In this document: positions 15,572 to 24,310 of the stretch, piece by piece
Numbering within the stretch: position 1 is the first letter of the stretch
Layout: each line of letters begins with the position of its first letter
Assembly (NCBI GenBank): GCA_030606335.1
Contig: JAUWGP010000032.1
Span: 1-32,102 of the forward strand
Length of the DNA stretch: 32,102 nucleotides
From: Caldifarciminota bacterium
GTDB taxonomy: Bacteria > Hydrothermota > UBA3073
Direction of reading: 5' to 3'
Program-made: the position numbers and the translations under genes
Notes under the pieces: model-generated
Database searches by the model: none
What the model was told of the DNA's origin: nothing
What the model saw: the letters and a program-made list of their open reading frames with translations, nothing else

Positions 15572-16333
15572 CTACAAAGATAGTAATTTTACAAACCATC
15601 CAGAACCAATTGTTGCAAATATGATTCCTATAACCAGAAGTATAAATACAACGATCTTTCCTATATCCTGTCCCACTACACTTCCTTTTATAATAGGTTC
15701 GTCAGAAAGATATGCAGATGCAGCATACAATTCTTCGCCTATAAGTGTATAATCACAGGTTACAAGGAAGAAAGGGATTTGGAAATATGAGTCAGATGCA
15801 GCTATCTGGATTGCTCCTAAATTTCTACCTGTTTCAGCAATAATAAGGGATTCAAAGCCATACATGCCAAAGAAAAAGTGTGCTCCTGTATTCTCTCTTA
15901 TCATAGTGCCTGCCACTGCAGAGCCCCATGTTGATTGGTTATCTGAGTAGAATCTGATGTTAGTCGCATCGAATAAATCAGGTCTACCACCTAATTCGTA
16001 AGCATCCCTTACATACTCCTCAACAACCGGGTAGATTTCGGGTCTGAATATTGGAACAATGGTTTTGATACCATAACTTGCCGCAAGTTTAACCACACGC
16101 GATAGAACAGAGAGAGAAGCAAGGGTGGGAGCATCGAAACTACCAAGACCAAGACTGAATAAAATAGGACTTCCGAGTTCTGTTGCTCGACCTACTGCCT
16201 CATCAACTGCCTCAAGCCCTGGAAGTCGACGTAAAAAGAGTTTGCGTCCTATTTTAGCGGAAAATATCTTATAGAGTATGGCAAAACATATTCCAAATAA
16301 GAGTATTCTTACTGTCCAGGTTGCATGCTCCAT
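15572..16333 (-). CDS. DUF6754-like membrane protein
   Basis: 253 residues. N-terminal helix at about 8-26, a soluble alpha/beta domain from about 35 to 225, and a C-terminal helix (IVVFILLVIGIIFATIGSGWF). Typical segments are LPGLEAVDEAVGRATELGSP, LFSLGLGSFDAPTLASLSVL, RPDLFDATNIRFYSDNQSTW, GAHFFFGMYGFESLIIAETG and AASDSYFQIPFFLVTCDYTL. I associate these with DUF6754, a family of unknown function; that family call is from memory and should be checked. It is the first gene of the membrane operon. No ribosome-binding site is obvious before ATG 16333. Confidence 0.75.
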   Translation of the reverse strand: MEHATWTVRILLFGICFAILYKIFSAKIGRKLFLRRLPGLEAVDEAVGRATELGSPILFSLGLGSFDAPTLASLSVLSRVVKLAASYGIKTIVPIFRPEIYPVVEEYVRDAYELGGRPDLFDATNIRFYSDNQSTWGSAVAGTMIRENTGAHFFFGMYGFESLIIAETGRNLGAIQIAASDSYFQIPFFLVTCDYTLIGEELYAASAYLSDEPIIKGSVVGQDIGKIVVFILLVIGIIFATIGSGWFVKLLSL

Positions 16334-16377
16334 AATAATATTAAAAATTAAAAAATCAAAAATGCTTTTAGAGGACG

Positions 16378-16412
16378 TCCCGCCGATGGCGGAATCCCGA
16401 CAGAGGCGGTGA
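16378..16412. repeat. 35-nt hairpin insert in the left end of copy C
   Basis: It separates GGACG from CAGATTTCC, which are contiguous in copy A. It contains CCGCC-GAT-GGCGG at 16380-16392 and a second partial arm, CCCGACAGAGGCGG. Confidence 0.65.
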
Positions 16413-16499
16413 CAGATTTCCGCAGATTATTAAGATTTTTTTTCTTTTTTTTTAATTATTTAAAAATGTATTAATTTTTTTATCCTGTATATCTGCGTT

Positions 16500-16565
16500 T
16501 ACCCTGTTAAATATGCCGCTACCAATAATCGCTTAATCAAATTCTACATTTATTTAACAGGGTGA
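16500..16565. repeat. ~65-nt hairpin insert in the right end of copy C
   Basis: Perfect 12-bp inverted repeat ACCCTGTTAAAT (16501-16512) and ATTTAACAGGGT (16552-16563). It lies between ATCTGCGT and ATCTGCGTCC, which are two bases apart in copy A. It provides the stop codon of the neighbouring glycosidase gene. Confidence 0.75.
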
Positions 16566-18089
16566 ATCTGCGTCCAAAATTTTTACAAATCCACCCTGCT
16601 CTACCTGAACAGGATTTGAGAACTTTTTCTTAGATTTGAGGGTAAAATCTCTATTATACACCTCCATAACCTTTAAATTGTCTGGAATTTCGAGATAGAT
16701 TTTATCTGCCTCTGTTCCATTGAGAATATGAAGTTCTTTTAAATTTTCGAATTTCAATGATACTGGTTTGTAAAGGGCATAGATTGCCTTCTTTCCTTTC
16801 CTTGCTCCAAGATATGAACCGTCTATGGACGCATCAAAATCACCAAATAGTATACCCCTGTATTGTCTGTGGAAACCAACCCAGTTTTTGATAATATTTT
16901 TTACCTCTCCGGTGAGTTTCTCAAGATCTATAGATATAGTGGGTACGAAAAATACAGAAAACATCATATGCTTAGCTATATTTTCTAATTTTTCATCCTT
17001 ATGCCAGTAAATATAGTCTGTATGCGTGGGAACATCAGATGTAAATGCTCTGAGGCGTATACAATTTTCGAGGTTTTTCTCGAAGTCGAGTGGGGTATCA
17101 AACCCACGATATACTGCGCCTACTTGTAGACCGAAAAGATTTGCATAATTCTGTCTGAATTCAAATAGGAGATTCTTTCCAATTTTCTGAAGTCCCTTAT
17201 AAAAATCTAAAAGCCCATCTCCAACTGGTAGAGCATCTACGAAGTCTATTTTAAACCCATCCAGTTTATTCTCGTTATATAAAGAATTCATTTTGTCAAG
17301 GATGTAATTCAGCGCCTTTTTCTTGGCAGGGGAAAGCCATTTTACACCGTAACTCTCCTTACCAATGAGATAAGAGCCTAAATTATTATATGTCTTCGAT
17401 TGCTTTCCTACCATAAATGGTGCAATCCAGAGAAGGAGTCTCATATCCATATCCCTGAGTTCTCTTGCAAGTTTACTCATCTGGGGAAATTTTTTCTTTG
17501 ATACCATCCAGTCGCCTGTTTGAGCGTAACTTCCCCATTTTCCCCTTTTATCAAAAAACCATCCATCATCTATAATGAAGGTAGTTAGTCCAAGTTCCTT
17601 TGCGATTTTTGCATTTCTAAGGCACCAATTCTGATTTACTGTATGATGAATACCATACCAGCTGCAAAAGACAGGTTCATAAGCTTTTTTTGGAAATTGA
17701 GGTGGATTCATTCCTACAGCTTCTCTATATTCTTTAATAGAGTTAATCCAGGAGTCTCTGTCTTCTGTTTTGTATATGTGAATTTTATCCTTTTTCCTCA
17801 TATTTATCTCAATTTTATAGTTACCATTCTCCTCATTTAGAGATATTTTTACCTTAAGATGTCTGTCCTGTTCAATAAGTCCAATAGCAAATCTTACCCT
17901 TTCATCTCGTGAAAGGAAAAGTATGAGAGGAATACCCTTATGAGGTCCTGTTTCAAATTCATGTCCCCAGGGAAGTTTCTTATAACCAGAAGATGTGAAT
18001 ATTATAGCAACATCCAGTACAGGAACCTCGAAAATGAATTTCTTCCCTTCCATTAAATTTATTCCTTCTTTAAGATTTTTCAATTCCAT
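16554..18089 (-). CDS. GH36-like glycoside hydrolase (alpha-galactosidase-like)
   Basis: 511 residues with no clear signal peptide. After an N-terminal beta domain, the (beta/alpha)8 barrel begins near VFCSWYGIHHTVNQNW. The clan GH-D signature is FIIDDGWFFD...GDWMVSKKKFP, the presumed nucleophile Asp is in DGFKIDFVDALP (barrel strand 4), and the presumed acid/base Asp is in RAFTSDVPTHTDYIYW. This fits retaining alpha-galactosidases (GH36/melibiase), though the exact sugar is not certain. AGGAGG precedes ATG 18089 by five bases, and a promoter lies at 18134-18162. Oddly, the last residues (DADSPC) and the stop are read from the mobile-element copy C, so the original C-terminus has been altered. 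It is the last of a run of carbohydrate/protein-degrading genes. Confidence 0.82.
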   Translation of the reverse strand: MELKNLKEGINLMEGKKFIFEVPVLDVAIIFTSSGYKKLPWGHEFETGPHKGIPLILFLSRDERVRFAIGLIEQDRHLKVKISLNEENGNYKIEINMRKKDKIHIYKTEDRDSWINSIKEYREAVGMNPPQFPKKAYEPVFCSWYGIHHTVNQNWCLRNAKIAKELGLTTFIIDDGWFFDKRGKWGSYAQTGDWMVSKKKFPQMSKLARELRDMDMRLLLWIAPFMVGKQSKTYNNLGSYLIGKESYGVKWLSPAKKKALNYILDKMNSLYNENKLDGFKIDFVDALPVGDGLLDFYKGLQKIGKNLLFEFRQNYANLFGLQVGAVYRGFDTPLDFEKNLENCIRLRAFTSDVPTHTDYIYWHKDEKLENIAKHMMFSVFFVPTISIDLEKLTGEVKNIIKNWVGFHRQYRGILFGDFDASIDGSYLGARKGKKAIYALYKPVSLKFENLKELHILNGTEADKIYLEIPDNLKVMEVYNRDFTLKSKKKFSNPVQVEQGGFVKILDADSPC

Positions 18090-18133
18090 CAGGGCCTCCT
18101 GAGTTATATCGAGATTTAGAATTCTCTATATAT

Positions 18134-18162
18134 ATTTTATACCAAGAAATACTGCTTGTCAA
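18134..18162 (-). promoter_or_regulatory. Sigma-70-type promoter of the GH36-like gene
   Basis: On the - strand, perfect TTGACA (18162-18157), 17-base spacer, and TAAAAT (18139-18134). Initiation near 18127 would give a leader of about 38 nt carrying the AGGAGG site. Confidence 0.65.
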
Positions 18163-18199
18163 CTAAAATGTATGTAAATAACTTTTATACACGTCCTAA

Positions 18200-21100
18200 T
18201 TATAACTCATATAATATCCAGAATTTTTTTATTCCACTATTTTCAAATGTATAATCTCTTTCCTTAATCATGTTTATCCTTTTGTCATTCTCTAAATCAT
18301 AGAGAACAAGTTTGTATCCCTTTGTAATGTTATGTGATACCCAATTGAGTATGCAGTTCTCTTTAGTCTTGTTAGTTCTTATTATGAAACTCCAAACCAT
18401 CCTTCCTGTAGATTTTCCTCTTATATCATATGCATAATTCCCTTCCTCATGTCCCCATTCAGGGTGTGGAAAGAATGAATAGACAAAGGCAAGGGATGTA
18501 TCTGGAAGAGGTGGTTTTTCAATATCAAGGAAATCAAATCTGTCCTCTGCATTTGAAGATACCCCAATAAAGTTCTCATTATCTTCTATTCCTCCAGCTT
18601 TACAGATAAGCTGAATATACCACCCATCTCTCTTTGCAGTGGTAAGTTTACCCCGTCTCTGGCGGGGCCACTGCACTCCTATCTTCTCTTCCCTCTTCTC
18701 AATTGGGACAGGGGGGATTTTTAGTGTATGGGCATAGTAGCCCCACGATTTCGCAGCTTTAATAAAGTAACCTTGCCAGGGTAGGAGTCTATCTGTGAAT
18801 TTATAACTTCCATCAGTGAATTCCCAGAGCCACGGTTCCATCCACCTATTTTCCTGTGCTGAGGAAAGGTCTTTTTTCATTGAGAAGACTGCCCAGTCAA
18901 CCCATTCACAATATGCATTTTTCCAGTCTACAGGAAAATCGAATGGATTTCCTATCATATTCCAACCATTCTGGAGATCAATGGTGAATGGCATGTTGGA
19001 TGGTGGAGGTACACCCTTTATCTTCAGTTCAATAAGGGTATCAGTCAGATAACCCTTACCAGGCAATATACTCTTTACCTCCTCAAGACTATCATTTTTC
19101 AATGTTTTAATCTTGAGAGATTCCACTTCATCTGACTCAAAGTACAAGGGAATAGAGAATATTCCTTTTAAGGGTTTGATAAACATCTTCTGTAGTATAA
19201 TGTTTATAGATGGACTATAAGTGGATGTAACCTCAATTCTTTCCTCTTTAGTTTCATATCCTTCTTTTAATGCCCTGAAAGTATATCTTCCTGGTGTAAG
19301 GTTATAGTCAAAGATTCCATTTTCATCCGTTGTTTTTACATCTATGAGTTTATTGGTTTCTGTAAGGATTTCAATTTCTACATTCTCAATTGGTTCATAC
19401 CAGTAGGGAGAAGTAACCATTCCCTTGCCAGGCAGTCTCAAAGGAGCAATGAATGGATTGCCAAATAGTGTTATACTTACGATTAGAGTTGTCGGTTCTT
19501 CTTTTGTCCATATCTTATGGATTTGATCTCTGTTATAAGCCTCCTTTTTATACTCAAGATAACTTTTACCTAAGGTCATTCCCTTCTCAAAACCTGTATA
19601 AATGTATTCATGATCACCTGTTCCCATAGGTCTTGTTACTGCAAGTATACCTTGTGACATAGAATTACCAAACAGATATGCAGCTGGAAGGGAATATTCA
19701 TTACCTATCTCAACAAAATTTCCAGCACTACATCCCCATATAAATATCATCAGCCCACCTTGAGGGATTTCTCTAATTCTCCAGGAATAAATGTTCCTGT
19801 TCGGTTCTTTGTTTGCCTGATGGAAGAGACTTGAGGCGTGTGTGAATATCTCCACAACCTCATATCCTTTACGCAATCTTTTGAGATAGTCTTCTCCAGG
19901 GGCAAAAAGCCATCTTGAGCCAATAGTCTCAACATTCTCATTCCCATAGAAAGAGGCAAGCACCTTACCTGTTATAAGTGCAGAGCCACTGAAATCATTA
20001 TCACACCAGACCAGTGCCCTGTGAGGGGGAATAAGTCTTTCTGTATAATATATATGACATTTGTTGAAGAATCTCTTTAAATTTTTTATTTTATCCCTTG
20101 GGGGTCTTATCCATGAAACCCAGATCTGTGGTTCTCCCTTTTTACTCCAGAAATGATGGTCAAGATACCCATCACCAGTCGAATCAGTAAAGGTTCCCTC
20201 TAAATCCTCATAATAGAGTGAGACAGGAAACTTACCATAAGATGCCTTAAACATTGGTGTCGGTATATCACCCACAAGGACTGCGCCTGTTATAGAATCC
20301 TCTGTATAGCAGGTTTTTAGGAATTCACGTACCTCCTCTGGTTCTCTCCATTCCCCGTAGTAAATTTTTAGATGTGCTGGGAACTTGGATTCTACATCAG
20401 TTTTATATTCTCTTAATTTCACATCAAGGGAATCTTTTAATGAGATATCAGCGAGAACGACAACATTTTCCTCTAAAGAGGTATCTTTATATGCAAAATA
20501 GGGAGTATATAAGTAGGCTCCAAGGAATGGTTTATTTTTTAAAGTTTCAGGTTCTACTGTTACCTTTTTAAATAATGGGTTTGATACCTCTTTTCCTTTC
20601 TGTAGTTCTATTATAAGTGAGTAGTCACCTGGAATCTCTGGTGGTTTTAAAGTGAGTTTTATTTCTATTGTATCTCCTTGAACAACATCCGATGATAAGG
20701 AAAATGTATCTTTCTTTACATTAAGTTTACGATTATCCATCCATGAGCAAATAATCTCCATTTTTTCTTTTAGCCATTTCTTTTTTCCTGTATTCTTTAA
20801 AGTAAATGATATAGGCGTTAAGCCTTTTATTGTCTCATTTATCTCTACATCAGTATAATCAATACTATAAGGTGGTTGTTTACTTGAGAATGCATACAGA
20901 TAACCATCATCTGCAGTAATATATAGAAAGCCATCAGCAACCACTGGAGAGCCATTGACGAATTCTCCTATTTCATAGCTCCACAGAGAATCTCCCTTGA
21001 GGGCATCCAACCCATATACCTTTTTATCCCTTGAACCCACAAAGAGTATGTCTCCTGCAACGATAGGAGATGAGGTGACTATATCTTTCGTCTTGTATCT

Positions 21101-21976
21101 CCATATAGTCTCACCCGTCTTCTTATCGATTGCATAGATATACCCCTTATCGCACCCCACATACACCATTCCGTGAGCAACTGCAGGAGAAGTATTCACA
21201 ATGCTACCTAAATCTCTTTTCCATAAGAGATGTCCATCTTTTACATCTACAGCGTATACTTTATCAGAACAGACAAAAACAGTATTATCTGATACTGTAG
21301 GAGCATCCATAATTCGAAATCTGGTTTTATATCTCCATATCTCCTTTCCAGTGGAAAGCTCTAAAGCATACAAAATACCATCAGTTGCTCCCACAAACAT
21401 GTTATTCTCTGATATGGCGGGTGATGAACAAATACGTCCACTCAAATTACTATTTTTCCAGATTAGATTTCCATTTAGAGATAGGCAGTATATGCAATCT
21501 TCAGCAGTAAAATAGAATTTATCTTTAATTTTTAGAACTGATGAACTAATACCAATTTCCGTTTTGTATACCCAAACCAGACTATCTTTGTGAAAATGAT
21601 ATACATTCCCATCATAAGCTGATACATATATATTATCTTTATCTATTGTAGGGCAACCAAATCCCTCGTACCATCTATCTCCACACTTATATCTCCATTC
21701 GAGGTCACCAGTTTTTGCATCTATACAGGAGAGCCATTTTGAGCCTATATATAATTTATTTCTCGAAACTGCAATAGGTGCTGAACCTTCTTCAGATTCC
21801 TCTTTCTGTGGATATTTATATCTTAAAAATAGAGGTAGTTGTAATTTTTCCTTTGTATAGGCTGTATTCTGGATATCCTTCCTCGGCATAGACCAATCCG
21901 ATGAAAAGGCGTTAGATGCTATCAGTAAGGTGATTATTCCAAAAAATGTCTTAATTATTGACTTCATATTGTTCAT
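18200..21976 (-). CDS. Secreted beta-propeller / C25-like cysteine protease fusion
   Basis: 1258-residue exported protein. Signal peptide at about 5-25 (IIKTFFGIITLLIASNAFSS). Residues ~30-370 are PQQ-type beta-propeller repeats (…GxxxWRYKT…SPAVAxGxVYVGxxDGxxYAxD…). Next comes a beta-sandwich CARDB-like linker and a gingipain-like domain beginning near GAVLVGDIPTPMF. There His713 (FTHASS) and Cys749 (WGCSAG) are spaced like the catalytic pair of clan CD C25 proteases. Then follows a carboxypeptidase-regulatory-like fold (TTDENGIFDYNLTPGRYTFRALKEGYE) and a C-terminal region with GWNMIGNPFDFPVDW. No typical type IX sorting tail was seen. The start could also be the ATG at 21967. A hairpin repeat is inserted in frame at 18649-18674. 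It probably processes surface or external proteins. Confidence 0.8.
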   Translation of the reverse strand: MNNMKSIIKTFFGIITLLIASNAFSSDWSMPRKDIQNTAYTKEKLQLPLFLRYKYPQKEESEEGSAPIAVSRNKLYIGSKWLSCIDAKTGDLEWRYKCGDRWYEGFGCPTIDKDNIYVSAYDGNVYHFHKDSLVWVYKTEIGISSSVLKIKDKFYFTAEDCIYCLSLNGNLIWKNSNLSGRICSSPAISENNMFVGATDGILYALELSTGKEIWRYKTRFRIMDAPTVSDNTVFVCSDKVYAVDVKDGHLLWKRDLGSIVNTSPAVAHGMVYVGCDKGYIYAIDKKTGETIWRYKTKDIVTSSPIVAGDILFVGSRDKKVYGLDALKGDSLWSYEIGEFVNGSPVVADGFLYITADDGYLYAFSSKQPPYSIDYTDVEINETIKGLTPISFTLKNTGKKKWLKEKMEIICSWMDNRKLNVKKDTFSLSSDVVQGDTIEIKLTLKPPEIPGDYSLIIELQKGKEVSNPLFKKVTVEPETLKNKPFLGAYLYTPYFAYKDTSLEENVVVLADISLKDSLDVKLREYKTDVESKFPAHLKIYYGEWREPEEVREFLKTCYTEDSITGAVLVGDIPTPMFKASYGKFPVSLYYEDLEGTFTDSTGDGYLDHHFWSKKGEPQIWVSWIRPPRDKIKNLKRFFNKCHIYYTERLIPPHRALVWCDNDFSGSALITGKVLASFYGNENVETIGSRWLFAPGEDYLKRLRKGYEVVEIFTHASSLFHQANKEPNRNIYSWRIREIPQGGLMIFIWGCSAGNFVEIGNEYSLPAAYLFGNSMSQGILAVTRPMGTGDHEYIYTGFEKGMTLGKSYLEYKKEAYNRDQIHKIWTKEEPTTLIVSITLFGNPFIAPLRLPGKGMVTSPYWYEPIENVEIEILTETNKLIDVKTTDENGIFDYNLTPGRYTFRALKEGYETKEERIEVTSTYSPSINIILQKMFIKPLKGIFSIPLYFESDEVESLKIKTLKNDSLEEVKSILPGKGYLTDTLIELKIKGVPPPSNMPFTIDLQNGWNMIGNPFDFPVDWKNAYCEWVDWAVFSMKKDLSSAQENRWMEPWLWEFTDGSYKFTDRLLPWQGYFIKAAKSWGYYAHTLKIPPVPIEKREEKIGVQWPRQRRGKLTTAKRDGWYIQLICKAGGIEDNENFIGVSSNAEDRFDFLDIEKPPLPDTSLAFVYSFFPHPEWGHEEGNYAYDIRGKSTGRMVWSFIIRTNKTKENCILNWVSHNITKGYKLVLYDLENDKRINMIKERDYTFENSGIKKFWILYEL
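18649..18674. repeat. Palindromic repeat inserted in frame in a protease gene
   Basis: TACCCCGTCTCTGGCGGGG followed by CCACTGC closely resembles the intergenic hairpin at 24311-24332 (TACCTCGCCTTGGCGAGG followed by CACTCC). On the coding strand it gives QWPRQRRGKL, a basic patch unlike the rest of the domain. Confidence 0.55.
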
Positions 21977-22317
21977 AGGCTTATCATTTATATTAAGTAT
22001 CTAACCACAGAGCATATAAAGCAAAATCAAAAATCAAAATGTAAATATCAAAATTACATATAAAAATGTAAAAATTAAGGATGATTCCATGAGAGCACAA
22101 AGATTATAAAAATATTATTTATTTCAAAACTAATAGAGTGTTCTACTTCCTTATATCCATAACTGCTGATGGGTTTTATCTTAGTTGTAAATATTTATTA
22201 ATTAACAACTTTTATCCGATATAGTAAAATGTTGAAGTCTTTTAAGAATATTTGATTTTTGCATTGTATATTTAATATTTGATGTTTGATATTTAATATG
22301 ACATATACCTTTGCATA
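21977..22317. other. 341-nt spacer with repeats, no gene
   Basis: It starts with AACCACAGAG at 22013, then an A-rich word repeat (CAAAATCAAAAATCAAAATG, about 22021-22075). It ends with a roughly inverted version (TATTTGATTTTTGCATTG and TGATGTTTGATATTTAATATG, about 22246-22300). The interior has no convincing coding sequence. It may be a very degraded repeat-bounded element. Confidence 0.5.
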
Positions 22318-24216
22318 TTATTTTTCCAGTCTTGCATCTGCCCAGTTTGCCCAGTCCCAACTTTTCTCCCCATCACCGTCAGTAACAATGAGTTTCAATT
22401 CATCCACTTCAATAACATCTATCTCCACTGGTTTTGGTTTATCACTGCCATTCATTATATTACTTTCAAATACATTTTTTTTATCCACAAATACCTCAAA
22501 TACACAACTTCCCTTGCCATTCGTTGCATCATCTATCCCGATTATGGTTTTGAATATCTTATAGCATTTATCTAATTTGTAAATGACAGTAGAATTGGAG
22601 TGCACTCCAATACCTCTCTCATAAGTTTTTTCATCAAGATGTATAAGTTGATTGCGACAGTTCCTATCAGGCTCGAAACTTCCCTCTACCGCTATAGGAA
22701 TAAGGTCGCTTAAGAATGTTATACCTGGGGGAGAGATTCTCAAGAAAGAGGTTTTATAGATTGTATATGGACTCCTATGTGCCTTTATAAGAATACGATG
22801 TTTCCCGGGGATAAGACCATCCAGTTTTCCCCTATATATCCCATTTTCTGGAGCCAGTATAATATCCTTATCTCCTATACTTGCTGTTATCTCAACAGGA
22901 AGATTACAGACACGCTTGAGAGTCAGGGGATTACTATCGACGCTTTTGTCAAATCCAAGTTCTCCCCATTCCTGACTACTCTTTAAAGGCTCGATTTCGC
23001 TCAGGTATATAGCAGAACCGTCTTTTCGTATTATCTTTGCATCAGTCCAATCGGCGTGGTCACAGGTTATCCCATTACCCCCATCCTTTACAACCAGTTT
23101 TAATTCCTTTCTACCAAAAAGAGAGATGCTTATAGTTTTTGCTGGTTCTCCTCCATGCATGATTCCGCTACTGTATCTTTTCTTACCGTCTGTATAAATT
23201 AGAAACTCGATACTTCCATTGTTCCCTGTCTCACAATCCACTCCAATAAATGACTCAAATCCGTCAAATTCTCCACCAAGTTTGTAAATAATCTCTGACT
23301 TTGCGTGGGTACCCAGTCCCCTTTCATAAGAGGTATCTCCAATGACACTGCATAAAATATTTTCTCCCTCGATTTCCACAGTAATATCCCAGTCAAGTTT
23401 ATTGAGAGCAACAAGGTATTCAGAATCCTGGATATCTATTATAGGGTATCCCCATTCTACAAATCTTGGATTTAAATTCTTTCCTGAAAAGACGGATAGA
23501 TAGTGTATGAAAAGGTTAAACTTTTTCTCGGGTGACTTCGGAACTTCCTCTTCCTTAAGTTCAGTAAACATTCTAAATGTTCTTTTTACTGGCTCCCAGC
23601 CAATATCTTGTTTGATCCTCAAGAATTTATCAAGTGAGGGGTCATTGTGATGGAACCAGTCCTCAACGTATACTTCCTCACCAGCAAGTTTAGCCTGTTC
23701 CTCATAGTAGTCATCGAGTGTTAAACCTTTAATATCCGTATAATCATACCATTTATCCCTCTGAAGAATCTTCGATTTCAGCTTCTCAGCAGCATATACC
23801 ATCTTGTAGTTTGCAAAGAATTCAGCCTCCCAGACCCATCGATAATCGAGGTCGAAGTCATGGCTTATCTCATGAAGGATACCAAAACTCCAGTTTCCTT
23901 TATTTATATCCTTAAACTCTTTTGCTACCCAGGGACTGTGCCATTTAATAGGATTTCCCGCAACAGCCCATCCTCCAGGATACTCATCTACGGATTCGAT
24001 TGTTATCTTCTCACCATTATACGGTGCATCACCGACCAAATCAGTATAAGATTCGTATACCATATCCAGTTTATCTATCCAGGCATCTGGATTTTTAAGG
24101 ACCTTAAGTTCTTCACTCTCTACCTTGAGGATGATATTGTTTCCTTCAATTGTAACCGTTGTATCCTGTGGACTAAGTAGTAGAATTGTAATAAGGATTG
24201 ATTGTAAAATCATCAT
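22318..24216 (-). CDS. M60-like metalloprotease with two NPCBM domains
   Basis: 632 residues. Short hydrophobic N-terminus (MILQSILITILLL), probably a signal peptide. The N-terminal domain holds HEISH (115-119) followed by Glu130 or Glu132 in WVWEAEFFANYK, matching the HExxH...E pattern of M60/enhancin-type peptidases that attack glycosylated proteins such as mucins. Two NPCBM carbohydrate-binding domains follow at about 265-400 (YERGLGTHAKSEIIYKLGG) and 505-632 (YERGIGVHSNSTVIYKLDK), with a Fn3-like stretch between. AGGTAGG precedes ATG 24216. The combination suggests action on glycoproteins outside the cytoplasm. The M60 assignment rests on the zinc motif and context and is less certain than the NPCBM calls. 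Confidence 0.8.
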   Translation of the reverse strand: MMILQSILITILLLSPQDTTVTIEGNNIILKVESEELKVLKNPDAWIDKLDMVYESYTDLVGDAPYNGEKITIESVDEYPGGWAVAGNPIKWHSPWVAKEFKDINKGNWSFGILHEISHDFDLDYRWVWEAEFFANYKMVYAAEKLKSKILQRDKWYDYTDIKGLTLDDYYEEQAKLAGEEVYVEDWFHHNDPSLDKFLRIKQDIGWEPVKRTFRMFTELKEEEVPKSPEKKFNLFIHYLSVFSGKNLNPRFVEWGYPIIDIQDSEYLVALNKLDWDITVEIEGENILCSVIGDTSYERGLGTHAKSEIIYKLGGEFDGFESFIGVDCETGNNGSIEFLIYTDGKKRYSSGIMHGGEPAKTISISLFGRKELKLVVKDGGNGITCDHADWTDAKIIRKDGSAIYLSEIEPLKSSQEWGELGFDKSVDSNPLTLKRVCNLPVEITASIGDKDIILAPENGIYRGKLDGLIPGKHRILIKAHRSPYTIYKTSFLRISPPGITFLSDLIPIAVEGSFEPDRNCRNQLIHLDEKTYERGIGVHSNSTVIYKLDKCYKIFKTIIGIDDATNGKGSCVFEVFVDKKNVFESNIMNGSDKPKPVEIDVIEVDELKLIVTDGDGEKSWDWANWADARLEK

Positions 24217-24310
24217 AACCTACCTAAATTTTTGAAGCCACAGATAAACATTGATTACTATCTTCGAAAGGAATTTGATTTGTAAATCCCAGCATTACCA
24301 AGGTGATGTC

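Larger units (their letters stand above)
16373..16575. mobile_element. Internally deleted GxxExxY element with two nested hairpin inserts (copy C)
   Basis: Compared with copy A it keeps GGACG (16373-16377), then from 16413 the same ~28 bases as 13357-13384. Near 16480-16499 it keeps the same ~20 bases as the right part of A, and it ends ATCTGCGTCC (16566-16575). Translated, the - strand still reads NADIQDK and KKNLNNLRKS, the first and last residues of the intact protein, with everything between replaced by an A/T-rich linker. Without inserts (16378-16412 and about 16500-16565) it would be about 102 bp. Confidence 0.65.
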
